Shown piece by piece: positions 17,249 to 25,287 of a stretch of DNA of 64,000 nucleotides. The stretch's first letter is position 1; each line of letters opens with the position of its first letter. The position numbers and the translations under genes were made by a program. The DNA lies in assembly GCF_000016425.1 (NCBI RefSeq), contig NC_009380.1, positions 3,414,144 to 3,478,143 on the forward strand, in the 5' to 3' direction. The DNA comes from Salinispora tropica CNB-440 (lineage in GTDB: Bacteria > Actinomycetota > Actinomycetes > Mycobacteriales > Micromonosporaceae). The notes under the pieces were generated by a model. The model ran no database searches. It saw nothing but the letters and a program-made list of their open reading frames with translations, and was not told where the DNA came from.

Positions 17249-18301
17249 GTGACAGAGCAGCGCGCATCGGTGCTGATGCTCTCCCTCGGCGGCACGATCG
17301 CCATGACCGGCGGCACCGACGGCGTCGTGCCGACGCTGACCGCCGAGGATCTCATCGCCGCCGTACCCGGATGGGCCGACACCGGCATCGACGTACCGGT
17401 CCAGACCTTCCGCCAACTGCCGAGCGCCTCCCTCAGCATCGATGACCTCACGGCGCTGGCCACCCTGATCGCCGAGCGCACCGGGACCGGGGACGTGCAC
17501 GGCGTCGTGGTCACCCAGGGCACCGACACCATCGAGGAAACCGCGTACCTGCTCGACCTGCTGCACGCTGGCGACGCGCCGATCGTGGTCACCGGGGCGA
17601 TGCGCAACCCCACCCTGGTCGGCGCCGACGGGCCCGCCAACGTCCTCGCCGCGATCCACACCGCCGCCAGCACCGCCGCCCGCGGCCTCGGCACTCTGGT
17701 GGTCTTCGCCGACGAGATCCACGCCGCCCGGCACGTCCGCAAGACGCACTCCACCAGCGGCGCCACCTTCCGCTCGCCCAACACCGGCCCGCTCGGCCAC
17801 GTCGTCGAAGGCGCGGTACGGCTGCTCGCCCACCCGCCCCACCGCCTGACCGTGCCGCTGGGGATGGTCACCCGCGATCCCCGGGTCGGGCTGTACACCG
17901 TGACCGTCGGTGACGACGGCACTTTGCTCGCCGGCGCCGAGCACCTGGACGGCCTCGTCGTGGCCGGCTTCGGCGTCGGCCACGTACCCCAACGGCTGGT
18001 TGACCACCTCGCCGCCCTCGCGGCGAGGATCCCGGTCGTACTCACCTCCCGCATCGGCGCCGGACCAGCCCTGGACGCCACCTACGCCTTCCCCGGCTCG
18101 GAGATCGACCTGCGGCAGCAGGGACTGATCGGTGCCGGGTTCCTCGACCCGTACAAGGCCCGTATCCTGCTGCACACCCTGCTCGCCGTCAGCGCCGACC
18201 GCGACACCGTCATCGCCGGGATCACCGCCGCCAGCGGCACCGGAGACCCCGCCCTCTGGCCCTGGGCCAACGCCGCCTGGGACCGGACGCAACGTCGATG
18301 A
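17249..18301 (+). CDS. L-asparaginase
   Basis: A 350-residue asparaginase/glutaminase. The two catalytic threonine motifs are LSLGGTIAMTGG at the N terminus and VTQGTDTIEETAYLL near residue 90, with the supporting Lys in a later segment (RKTHSTSGATFRSP). No signal peptide is visible, so a cytosolic enzyme is expected. The GTG at 17249 is chosen for its strong GAGGAGG ribosome site. Its stop overlaps an ATG that once began the cyclase gene, now displaced by an insertion. Confidence 0.92.
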   Translation: MTEQRASVLMLSLGGTIAMTGGTDGVVPTLTAEDLIAAVPGWADTGIDVPVQTFRQLPSASLSIDDLTALATLIAERTGTGDVHGVVVTQGTDTIEETAYLLDLLHAGDAPIVVTGAMRNPTLVGADGPANVLAAIHTAASTAARGLGTLVVFADEIHAARHVRKTHSTSGATFRSPNTGPLGHVVEGAVRLLAHPPHRLTVPLGMVTRDPRVGLYTVTVGDDGTLLAGAEHLDGLVVAGFGVGHVPQRLVDHLAALAARIPVVLTSRIGAGPALDATYAFPGSEIDLRQQGLIGAGFLDPYKARILLHTLLAVSADRDTVIAGITAASGTGDPALWPWANAAWDRTQRR

Positions 18302-18323
18302 CCAGACCGACAGCAGAGCCCTC
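18175..18323 (+). repeat. Direct repeat copy 1 (asparaginase 3' end plus cyclase 5' start)
   Basis: About 150 bp that recur at 19708-19854. The first ~98 bp (end of the asparaginase frame) differ at only a handful of positions, a ~25-bp stretch is diverged, and the last ~28 bp around the stop/start overlap are identical again. After the ATG at 18298 the frame MTRPTAEPSPAPAP is a broken start of the cyclase. See the finding on the cassette between the copies. Confidence 0.85.
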
Positions 18324-18383
18324 CCCCGCACCGGCGCCCATTCCCCGTTTGACGTCCCCGCCGAGACCGCTGTGGCAGCGGAT

Positions 18384-19133
18384 CTACCCCGGCCGCTCAC
18401 CCTCGAGCCACTCGTCGAAGGTGGTCGGCATGATGCGGGCCCCTTCGCCCGGCAGCAACACTGTGCCGGCCATTGAGGAGTCGAAGATGGCCGACCACGT
18501 CGGTACGAGCCGCACCGTGTGGCCGCGGGCCTCGTTGGTGCGGCGCGCCAGATCGACGAGGTCCTGCGGCTCCGGGCCGGCGACGTCGGCGTAGCGGCCC
18601 CGCGGCTGACCCACCGCGACCTCGGCGAGGACCTCGGCCACGTCCCGGGGCGCGATCGGCTGCACGAGCAGGGGCGCGATGGTGGCGGCACCGTCCAGCT
18701 CGGTCCAGCTTGCGACCATCGCGGCGAAGTCGTGAAACTGGGTGGCCGGGACGATGGTCCACGGCAGGGGACCACCAGCCACGAGGCGCTCCTGCTCGCG
18801 TTTGCCCGCGTAGTGTGCGGTGCCCTCGACGCGGTCAATCCCGACGATCGACAGGAGAACGTGGTGTCGGATTCCGGCCCGCTCCCCCGCGGCGAGCAGG
18901 TGTCGGGTGGTGGCGCCGAAATACGCCACGGCTTCCGCGGGACCGGTCGGCGGCGCGTTGGTGGCGTCGATGACCGCGTCCACACCACCGAGGGCATGGT
19001 CGAGCCCGTCGCCGGTGGACAGGTCCACACCCAGCGATCGGCTGATGCGTACGACATCGTGCCCGTCCCGTTCGAGGGCGGCGGCGGTGAGCGTGCCGAT
19101 GTTGCCGGTGGCCCCAGCGACGGCGATCCGCAT
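18384..19133 (-). CDS. NmrA-like NAD(P)H-binding oxidoreductase
   Basis: A 249-residue atypical SDR with MRIAVAGATGNIGTLTAAAL at the N terminus and the HHVLLSIVGIDRVEGTAHYA segment typical of NmrA-type quinone or nucleotide reductases. The ATG at 19133 begins the cofactor motif directly. It is divergent from an Rrf2 regulator, a common actinobacterial pairing in which the Rrf2 protein represses the reductase gene. It lies inside a cassette flanked by direct repeats. Confidence 0.88.
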   Translation of the reverse strand: MRIAVAGATGNIGTLTAAALERDGHDVVRISRSLGVDLSTGDGLDHALGGVDAVIDATNAPPTGPAEAVAYFGATTRHLLAAGERAGIRHHVLLSIVGIDRVEGTAHYAGKREQERLVAGGPLPWTIVPATQFHDFAAMVASWTELDGAATIAPLLVQPIAPRDVAEVLAEVAVGQPRGRYADVAGPEPQDLVDLARRTNEARGHTVRLVPTWSAIFDSSMAGTVLLPGEGARIMPTTFDEWLEGERPG

Positions 19134-19165
19134 GACGGTGCTCCTCTCATCAGCTACCGCGCTGA

Positions 19166-19185
19166 CCGTATCTCGGACTATACGG
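19166..19185. promoter_or_regulatory. Inverted repeat between NmrA and Rrf2 genes, candidate Rrf2 operator
   Basis: CCGTAT, 8 bp, ATACGG is a perfect 6-bp palindrome in the 81-bp divergent spacer, next to AT-rich direct repeats (AATAT at about 19193 and 19202) that may hold the -10 of the Rrf2 promoter. Role inferred from position. Confidence 0.5.
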
Positions 19186-19214
19186 ATCCACAATATCTAC
19201 AATATGCTGTGCGG

Positions 19215-19955
19215 GTGAAGTTGCCCGTCAGCACCGAATGGCTGTTGCACTGCGCCGCGACACTGGCGCAACTCGACCCGAGCTCCACCGCGTCGGCGGC
19301 ACAACTCGCGCGGTACTACGACCTTCCTGCGCCCTACCTCGCCAAGCAGCTACAGGCACTCGTCAAGGCCGGCGTTCTGGTCGCGACGACCGGTCCCACC
19401 GGTGGGTTCCGACTCGCGCAACCGGCATCCGAGATCACCCTGCTGCGGATCGTCGAGGCGGTCGACGGCTCCTCCCCGCCATACACGTGCCGCGAGATCC
19501 GCCAACAAGGGCAGGGAGCACTCCCCGCCGACGAGTGCCAGAGCCGGTGCGTCCTCGCCGAGAAGATGGCCGAGGCGCACGAGGCGTGGCGGCGCAGTCT
19601 CGCCGGCGTCTCCCTCGCCGACATCATCGCCACCCTGCCCCCGGTGGCACCGGCCCGCACCCGCTCACGCCTCACCTCGACAGGCAGCGCCGACCCGACG
19701 CACCCGGCACCCTGCTCGCCGTCGGCGCCGACCGCGACACCGTCATCGCCGGACCCACCGCCGCCAGCGGCACCGGAGACCCCGCCCTCTGGCCCTGGGC
19801 CAGTTCCGCCTCCGATCGGATACCACGTCGATGACCAGACCGACAGCAGAACCCAACCCCACCGAACCCAGGTCCACCACCCAACTCGTCGACCTGTCAC
19901 ACCTGGTGCGGCACGGCATGACGACCTACCCGGGTCTGCCTGGTCCACACATTGA
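19215..19955 (+). CDS. Rrf2 family regulator with an aberrant C-terminal extension
   Basis: A 246-residue frame. Residues 1-150 are an Rrf2 winged-helix regulator: LPVSTEWLLHCAATLAQLD, YYDLPAPYLAKQLQALVKAG, TTGPTGGFRLAQPASEITLL, and cysteines in YTCREI and ECQSRC that could bind a metal or Fe-S cluster. Rrf2 proteins normally end near residue 150-160. Here the frame lacks its own stop, runs through the second direct-repeat copy in a different frame and into the cyclase gene, giving about 90 residues rich in Pro, Ser and Thr. The extension is almost certainly a product of the rearrangement. The GTG at 19215 is used because family homology starts there. Confidence 0.82.
   Translation: MKLPVSTEWLLHCAATLAQLDPSSTASAAQLARYYDLPAPYLAKQLQALVKAGVLVATTGPTGGFRLAQPASEITLLRIVEAVDGSSPPYTCREIRQQGQGALPADECQSRCVLAEKMAEAHEAWRRSLAGVSLADIIATLPPVAPARTRSRLTSTGSADPTHPAPCSPSAPTATPSSPDPPPPAAPETPPSGPGPVPPPIGYHVDDQTDSRTQPHRTQVHHPTRRPVTPGAARHDDLPGSAWSTH
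19708..19854 (+). repeat. Direct repeat copy 2 (asparaginase remnant plus true cyclase start)
   Basis: Second copy of the segment at 18175-18323. In one frame it still reads as the last ~40 residues of the asparaginase (LLAVGADRDTVIAG, GDPALWPWA) and ends at a stop overlapping the cyclase ATG at 19831, as in the original arrangement. It also forms the abnormal C-terminal extension of the Rrf2 gene in another frame. Confidence 0.85.
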
Positions 19956-20544
19956 GGACCACCTGTCCCGCGAGGAGTCCCGGACCCACTACGCGCCGGA
20001 CACCGAGTTCCAGATCGGCAGGATGACCCTGGTGGCCAACACCGGCACCTATCTGGACGCCCCCTTCCACCGTTTCGCCGACGGCGCCGACCTCGCTGAG
20101 GTGCCGCTGTCACGCCTGGTGGACGTGCCGGGTGTACTCGTTGACGTCCACGCCGCCCCGACGCCGGCCATCGGCGCGGACGCGTTCGCCGGCCGCATGG
20201 TGACCGGACGAGCGGTGCTGGTTCGCACCGGCTGGGACCGACATTGGGGCACTCCGACCTACGGCACCGACGGTCATCCCTTTCTCACCGCCGAGGCAGC
20301 CGCCTGGCTGGCCTCGCAGAATCCCGCGGTGGTCGGGATCGATTCGGTCAACATCGACGACGTGGCCGACCTGCGCCGTCCGGCACACACCGAGCTGCTG
20401 GCCGCCGGCATTCCGGTCGTCGAGCACCTGCGCGGGCTGGAAGGGCTGCCGGCAGGAGGCTTCCGCTTCTCCGCCGCTCCGCTCGCCGTGGTGGGCATGG
20501 GAACCTTCCCGGTCCGGGCGTACGCGCTGATCGACCCGGCCTGA
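19831..20544 (+). CDS. Cyclase family protein (kynurenine-formamidase-like hydrolase)
   Basis: A 237-residue protein of the cyclase (PF04199) family. The metal-binding block reads ANTGTYLDAPFHRFADG, matching H/NxGTxxDxPxH with Asn in place of the first His, a variant found in part of the family. LVDLSHLVRHGMTTYPG and VGIDSVNIDD are further family marks. Members hydrolyse cyclic or N-formyl amides such as N-formylkynurenine. The ATG at 19831 overlaps a leftover asparaginase stop, which shows it was once coupled to the asparaginase gene. An amide-hydrolysing pair is plausible; substrate unknown. Confidence 0.88.
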   Translation: MTRPTAEPNPTEPRSTTQLVDLSHLVRHGMTTYPGLPGPHIEDHLSREESRTHYAPDTEFQIGRMTLVANTGTYLDAPFHRFADGADLAEVPLSRLVDVPGVLVDVHAAPTPAIGADAFAGRMVTGRAVLVRTGWDRHWGTPTYGTDGHPFLTAEAAAWLASQNPAVVGIDSVNIDDVADLRRPAHTELLAAGIPVVEHLRGLEGLPAGGFRFSAAPLAVVGMGTFPVRAYALIDPA

Positions 20545-20612
20545 CCCGCGCCGGCCCGCTCGTCGCTGCCGGGCTGGACAAAGAACGGTAGTCGCGTCGA
20601 GTTCGCGCGGAT

Positions 20613-21959
20613 TCAGCCGGCGGTGTCGCGGACCGCCTGGGCGAAGACCTCGGAGCGGTGCTCGAAGTTACGGAACTGCCCGTAGCTCGGTGCCGCTGGC
20701 GACAGCAGCACCACCCCGCCGGCCGGAGTGACCCGCCGGGCCAGCCGAACCGCCTCGACCAGATCGCCGGTGACATCGCATCGGACCTTCGGCAACCCGT
20801 CCAGCGCGGCGACGATCCGCGCCCCGCTGTCCGGTACGCCGATCACGGTGATCTCCCGCTCGGCGAGGTGATCGCGCAGCGGCGTGTAGTCCAGGCCCCG
20901 GTCGGCACCGCCGACGATCACGGTAAGCGCCCGCCCGTCGTACGCGTCGATCGCGTGCATGGCCGCGTACGGGCTGGTGGCGAGGGTGTCGTCGACGAAG
21001 GTGAGACCGGACGGATCAACGATCTCGGTGAGCCGGTGTGCCAACCCCTGGAACCCGGCGACGGCCACCGCCAGGGTGTCCCGGCGGGCGAGCACGTCGA
21101 CGCCGAGCACGTCGAGCACGGCCAGCGCCACGCAGAGGTTGCCCTCGTTGTGCCGTCCGACCAGCGGCAGCACCGCCCGGGGGAAGAGCGGCTGGTCGCC
21201 GAGGTGGAACCAGGGCGTGCCGTCCGGGCCGCCCGCCACGTGGGTGGTGTCGGGGGTGCCGGCTCGCACAACGGGCCGGTCACCGAGCTCGGCGGCGAGC
21301 CGCGGGTCGGCGCCGTTGACCACGACGGTCTCCGGGCCGTGGGCGAGCAGGTTGAGCTTGTCCCGGTAGTACTCCCGTTCGCCGCCGTGGGCGTCCAGGT
21401 GCTCGGGGAAGAGCGCGGTCACCACCGCCACCCGGGGCGAGTCGGTCAAGTCGCTGCACTGGTAGCTGGAGAGCTCCAGCACGTAGAGGTCGGCCGCCGG
21501 CAGGTCCAACGTCGGCACCCCGATGTTGCCACCGAAGACGTTGGGCTGGTCCACCGCGGCGAGCAGGTGGCTGATCAGGCTGGAGGTGGTGCTCTTGCCC
21601 TTGCTGCCGGTGACCCCGACGGTGCGGGCGGCGTGGTCGGCCATCCAGAGCGCCGTGCCCTGGGTGACCGGCACCTGACGTCGCCACAGCTCGGCCAGCC
21701 ACGGGTGGGTGTTCGGGACACCCGGCGAGCGGACCACCACGTCGGCGGCGGCCAGCCGTTGCGCCCCCGCGTCGCCGGTGACCAGCGGCGCCGCCGTCGC
21801 GAGAAATCCGTCCCAGGGCGGGCTGACCGTCGAGCCGCCGTCGTCGACAGCGACCAGGTCCGCCGGGCCGTGCGCGGCGATCGCGACCACCGCCGCTCGT
21901 CCCTCCCGACCGGTCCCCCAGACCGCGACTTTGCGTCCGCGCAGGTCAGACAGGCGCAC
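20613..21959 (-). CDS. murD2: UDP-MurNAc-L-alanine--L-glutamate ligase (MurD2)
   Basis: A 448-residue Mur ligase: N-terminal Rossmann-like domain (VAVWGTGREGRAAV), the ATP loop VGVTGSKGKSTTSSLIS near 114-130, LYVLELSSYQCSDL, and a C-terminal domain with RALTVIVGGADRGLDY. It looks like MurD, but it is divergent from a murL gene, the arrangement known for MurD2, which adds L-Glu (not D-Glu) to UDP-MurNAc-L-Ala before MurL epimerises it. The assignment rests on this neighbour and family knowledge. The GTG at 21959 follows CGAGGAGAG. If the genome also has a normal murD in the dcw cluster, that copy would complete the argument. Confidence 0.85.
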   Translation of the reverse strand: MRLSDLRGRKVAVWGTGREGRAAVVAIAAHGPADLVAVDDGGSTVSPPWDGFLATAAPLVTGDAGAQRLAAADVVVRSPGVPNTHPWLAELWRRQVPVTQGTALWMADHAARTVGVTGSKGKSTTSSLISHLLAAVDQPNVFGGNIGVPTLDLPAADLYVLELSSYQCSDLTDSPRVAVVTALFPEHLDAHGGEREYYRDKLNLLAHGPETVVVNGADPRLAAELGDRPVVRAGTPDTTHVAGGPDGTPWFHLGDQPLFPRAVLPLVGRHNEGNLCVALAVLDVLGVDVLARRDTLAVAVAGFQGLAHRLTEIVDPSGLTFVDDTLATSPYAAMHAIDAYDGRALTVIVGGADRGLDYTPLRDHLAEREITVIGVPDSGARIVAALDGLPKVRCDVTGDLVEAVRLARRVTPAGGVVLLSPAAPSYGQFRNFEHRSEVFAQAVRDTAG

Positions 21960-22033
21960 GGGCTCTCCTCGAAATATCGACGACGTCGGTGGGCGGTCCG
22001 GGCGCACTCGGGCACGGCGGACGAACCAGGGCC

Positions 22034-22044
22034 TAGTATGGCGT
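22034..22044 (+). promoter_or_regulatory. Probable -10 box of a leaderless murL transcript
   Basis: TAGTAT ends 5 bp before the GTG at 22045 and no ribosome binding site is present. In actinomycetes this spacing usually means that transcription starts at or beside the start codon. Inferred. Confidence 0.5.
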
Positions 22045-23418
22045 GTGCCCAACGAGCAGCTGCGGCGGATGGACGCCTTCACCTTCCCGTCCTACTCCTT
22101 CGACCTGTCCACCGGGGAGGCGTTGTTCGACTACGCCCTGACCGGGCCGGACGGCGAGCAACGTTTCACGGAGGTGATCACCCTCCCGCTGCCCGCGTCA
22201 CCCCCCTCGGATGAGCGGGTAGCCACCCTGGGGCGGGTCCTGGAGCTCCTGCACGTGATCGCCGGGGTCAGCTACTACAAGACTGCCGCCCCGCACCGGC
22301 TGGTGCTGCCGGCTCCGCTGGGGCCGTCCGCCGTCGCGTTGGTCACCGCCGTCTACACCAAGGGCCTCGCGGAGTACGCGTACCGCAACGCGCTGCCGCA
22401 CGTGCTGCGGCTGCGTCCCGAGGTGCCCTCTGGTGAGGTCACCCCACCGGTCGGGTACGACACCGACGGCCGGCGACCACTGTCGGCGGTCGGGGGCGGC
22501 AAGGACTCGATCGTCAGCCTGGAGGCGCTGCGCCGGGACGGGCTGGACCCGTTGCCGTTCTCGGTCAACCCCAACCGGGTGATCGAGGCGGTGAACGTCG
22601 CCTCCGGGTTGCCGGCGCTGGCGGCACGACGGCGCATCGACCCGGTGCTGTTCGACCTGAACGCCGCCGGTGCGTTGAACGGCCACATTCCGGTGACCGC
22701 GATCAACTCGCTGATCGCGGTGGCCACCTCGGTGCTGAACGGGCTGGGCCCCGTGGTGATGTCCAACGAGCGCTCGGCGTCGGACCCGAACCTGATCTGG
22801 GACGGGCACCAGATCAATCACCAGTGGTCCAAGGGCGTCGAGGCGGAGGGACTGCTGCGCGGGGCGCTCGAGGAGCACGCCGGTCTCACCGACCCGTACT
22901 TCTCCCTGCTGCGCCAGCTCTCGGAGCTGCACATCGCCCGGACCTTCGCCCGAATCGGCGGCTACGACGACGTGGTGACCAGCTGCAACGCCGCGTTCAA
23001 GCTTCGTGGCGCGAGTGATCGCTGGTGCCGGGACTGCCCCAAGTGCCGGTTCGTCTTCCTCGCCCTGGCGCCGTTCATGCCGCGCGAGCGGATCACCCGT
23101 GTCTTCGGCGGCGATCTGCTGGCCGACCCGGCGCAACTACCCGGCTACCGGGAGCTGCTGGGCGTGGACGGGCACAAGCCGTTCGAGTGTGTCGGCGAGG
23201 TCGAGGAGTCGGTGGTGGCGCTCAGCCTGCTCGGGGAGCAGTCGGGATGGCGCGACGCGCCGGTGGTAAGCGCCCTGATCGACGCGGTCCCGGAGACGGC
23301 CTGGAAGACGGCGGCCACCTCCGCCGTCTTCACACCGGGCGGACCCAGCTTCACCCCCACCCGATACGCCGACGCCCTCGGCTCCCTCACCGAGCCGGCT
23401 CGGAACCTGCCCGGGTGA
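22045..23418 (+). CDS. murL: UDP-MurNAc-L-Ala-L-Glu epimerase (MurL)
   Basis: A 457-residue protein. It carries an ATP-pyrophosphatase-like VGGGKDSIVSLEAL near residue 149-162, VVMSNERSASDPN, IDPVLFDLNAAGALNGHIPV, and RWCRDCPKCRFVFLAL with a CxxC pair. These features match MurL, which converts the L-Glu of UDP-MurNAc-L-Ala-L-Glu to D-Glu with ATP and Mg, bypassing glutamate racemase. It is divergent from murD2 (85 bp apart), its partner. The GTG at 22045 is supported by a -10 box right before it; ATG 22069 is an alternative. The last 32 bp overlap the convergent pucR gene. Confidence 0.88.
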   Translation: MPNEQLRRMDAFTFPSYSFDLSTGEALFDYALTGPDGEQRFTEVITLPLPASPPSDERVATLGRVLELLHVIAGVSYYKTAAPHRLVLPAPLGPSAVALVTAVYTKGLAEYAYRNALPHVLRLRPEVPSGEVTPPVGYDTDGRRPLSAVGGGKDSIVSLEALRRDGLDPLPFSVNPNRVIEAVNVASGLPALAARRRIDPVLFDLNAAGALNGHIPVTAINSLIAVATSVLNGLGPVVMSNERSASDPNLIWDGHQINHQWSKGVEAEGLLRGALEEHAGLTDPYFSLLRQLSELHIARTFARIGGYDDVVTSCNAAFKLRGASDRWCRDCPKCRFVFLALAPFMPRERITRVFGGDLLADPAQLPGYRELLGVDGHKPFECVGEVEESVVALSLLGEQSGWRDAPVVSALIDAVPETAWKTAATSAVFTPGGPSFTPTRYADALGSLTEPARNLPG

Positions 23419-25177
23419 CGCTGGCCGCCACGGGCCTGCGGATCGCGTCCAGGGCCAGCAGGGCCACGTGCAGACCGAGGCAGGCGTCCACCGAGTCGAG
23501 GTCCACGTCGAGGATTCGACCGATCCGGGCCAGGCGTTCGTAGAACGCCGGGCGGGACAGGTGCGCCGCGACGGCGCCGGCAGACTTGTTCCGGCCCTGC
23601 TCCAGGTACGCCCGCAGCGTGCCGAGTAGCTGTTCCCGGGGGTGCTGCGCATCGTAGGACAGCAGGGCGCCCAGCTCCCGCTCGACGAAGGTCTGTAGGG
23701 ACGGCTCGTCTCGCAGCAGGTGCAGCAGGCCGGCGAGCCCGACGTGCGGCAACCGGTAGATCGGCAGGTCCCGCCGATCCCGGCGGGCCGCCTCGGCCAC
23801 CTGCCGCGCCTCGACCAGGGAGCGGCGCGCCTCCCGCAGACTGCCCACGCCCGAGCCGGCACCGATCACGGTGGTGCCGGCCGGGTCGGGGCGGCCCGTG
23901 CTCCGCCCGCCGTTTGATGGGGCGTTGACTCGCCCGGGGAACAGTTCGGGGCGGGCCCGGCGGAGCTCCGCGACGAAGGCGGTGAGAGCCCGTTCTTCGC
24001 CGGAATGGTCAGGCAACGCGAGCAGCACACCGACCGCCTGGTCGTCGAGCGCACTGGTCAACGCGGTCAGCTGCGCCTCGTGTACGGCGTGGCCGACTGC
24101 CTCGGCGAGTTCCCGCAGCCGGACCGAGCCGGCCCGCGGCCCTCCCCCGGGTACGTGACCGCCCTCGTCGGACATGGCCTGATCCGGATCGTCGGCCCGG
24201 TACCGGACCACCACCCCCACCAGGTGCCGCCCCTCCAACGGCACACCGAGGGCGCGGGCCCGCAGGGCCACCTCGTCCACCGGCCGGGCGTGATCGAGCA
24301 GGGCCGCCAGCAGGGTACGGTGCACCTGCCGTTCCAGGCCCTCGGCATCCCGCCGGATCAGCCGGCCCAGCGCGAGGCTCGACGCCGCCCGTTCCACCAG
24401 GATCGTCAGTCGGGTGGGCGGGGTGTCCGGCCGATCTCCGGGGGACGCCGCACTGCCACCGAGCCAGCGCACCAGCAGCCTCCCCCAGTCCTGCCCCCGG
24501 GCACCGACCATGGTCACCAGCCAGCCGCTGTCCACGTCGTACGCGGTCCGGCCCGCCGGCAGAATCCCCCGGGACAGCTGCTCCCAGCCGTCGAGCAGCA
24601 GCGTGGCGCTGCCGCCCGCCGGGTCGTAGGCGAGCACCTGCCGGGACAGGTTCTCCAGCACCACCGCGCAGCCGGAGAGTTCAGCCGCCTGTCGGACCAC
24701 CTCCTCCGGTCCCGCGCCCTCCATCGAGAGCTCGGTGAAGCGCTGATGGATCTCCTCGGTGGCGCGCAACTCGGCGAGCTGGGCATCCACGATCAACGCG
24801 TGCACCGCCTCGGTGACCCGTACGAACGGGGTGGCCCGACGCAGCTCGACCAGGGGCAGCCCGTGTCGGGCGGCCGCGGCGGCCATCGCGCGGGGCACCC
24901 CGCCGAAGTAGCGGCGGCCCAGCTCGACGACGAGGCCGGCGACGCCGACAGCCGCCAGGTCCGCGATGAACGCCCGCAGCCCGGCGTTGTCGGCCGGCAG
25001 CCCGATCCCGGTGGTTAGTACCAGTTCGCCGCCCCCGAGCAGGGTGGCGATGTCGGGCACCTCGGCCACGTGCACCCAGCGGACCCGTCGGTCCAACGCG
25101 GCTTCGCCGGCGACGACGCGGGGCGCGCCGGAGCGCACCGGTTCGAGCGCGAGCACTTCCCGAATGGTGGGGAACAC
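23387..25177 (-). CDS. PucR family transcriptional regulator
   Basis: A 596-residue regulator: an N-terminal PucR domain (RRVRWVHVAEVPDIATLLGG, GELVLTTGIGLP, VGVAGLVVELGRRYFGGVP), a central GGDEF-like CdaR region, and a C-terminal PucR-type helix-turn-helix (RAYLEQGRNKSAGAVAAHLS then RPAFYERLARIGRILDVDL). Such proteins control purine, beta-alanine or amino-acid catabolism. The aminotransferase/mmsA pair 12 kb away could be a target, but nothing links them directly. The GTG at 25177 starts right at the domain. It overlaps murL tail to tail by 32 bp. Confidence 0.9.
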   Translation of the reverse strand: MFPTIREVLALEPVRSGAPRVVAGEAALDRRVRWVHVAEVPDIATLLGGGELVLTTGIGLPADNAGLRAFIADLAAVGVAGLVVELGRRYFGGVPRAMAAAAARHGLPLVELRRATPFVRVTEAVHALIVDAQLAELRATEEIHQRFTELSMEGAGPEEVVRQAAELSGCAVVLENLSRQVLAYDPAGGSATLLLDGWEQLSRGILPAGRTAYDVDSGWLVTMVGARGQDWGRLLVRWLGGSAASPGDRPDTPPTRLTILVERAASSLALGRLIRRDAEGLERQVHRTLLAALLDHARPVDEVALRARALGVPLEGRHLVGVVVRYRADDPDQAMSDEGGHVPGGGPRAGSVRLRELAEAVGHAVHEAQLTALTSALDDQAVGVLLALPDHSGEERALTAFVAELRRARPELFPGRVNAPSNGGRSTGRPDPAGTTVIGAGSGVGSLREARRSLVEARQVAEAARRDRRDLPIYRLPHVGLAGLLHLLRDEPSLQTFVERELGALLSYDAQHPREQLLGTLRAYLEQGRNKSAGAVAAHLSRPAFYERLARIGRILDVDLDSVDACLGLHVALLALDAIRRPVAASVTRAGSEPAR

Positions 25178-25287
25178 GGCGACACGCTACCTCGTATGAC
25201 GTTGGTCACCGGGCTCCCGTGCCTCGCGGCGGCGGCCGGGGGTGGACAGCGGTGCGCAGCGCGGCGCGGGGCGCCCGGTACCAGTGG

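Noticed and set aside
17150..19150. Long - strand open frame opposite the asparaginase gene
   Set aside because: Low-complexity translation that is antisense to a clear asparaginase and to the NmrA gene in another frame; shadow.
18519..19214. Longer start for the Rrf2 gene
   Set aside because: The upstream codons are antisense to the NmrA gene; Rrf2 homology begins at GTG 19215.
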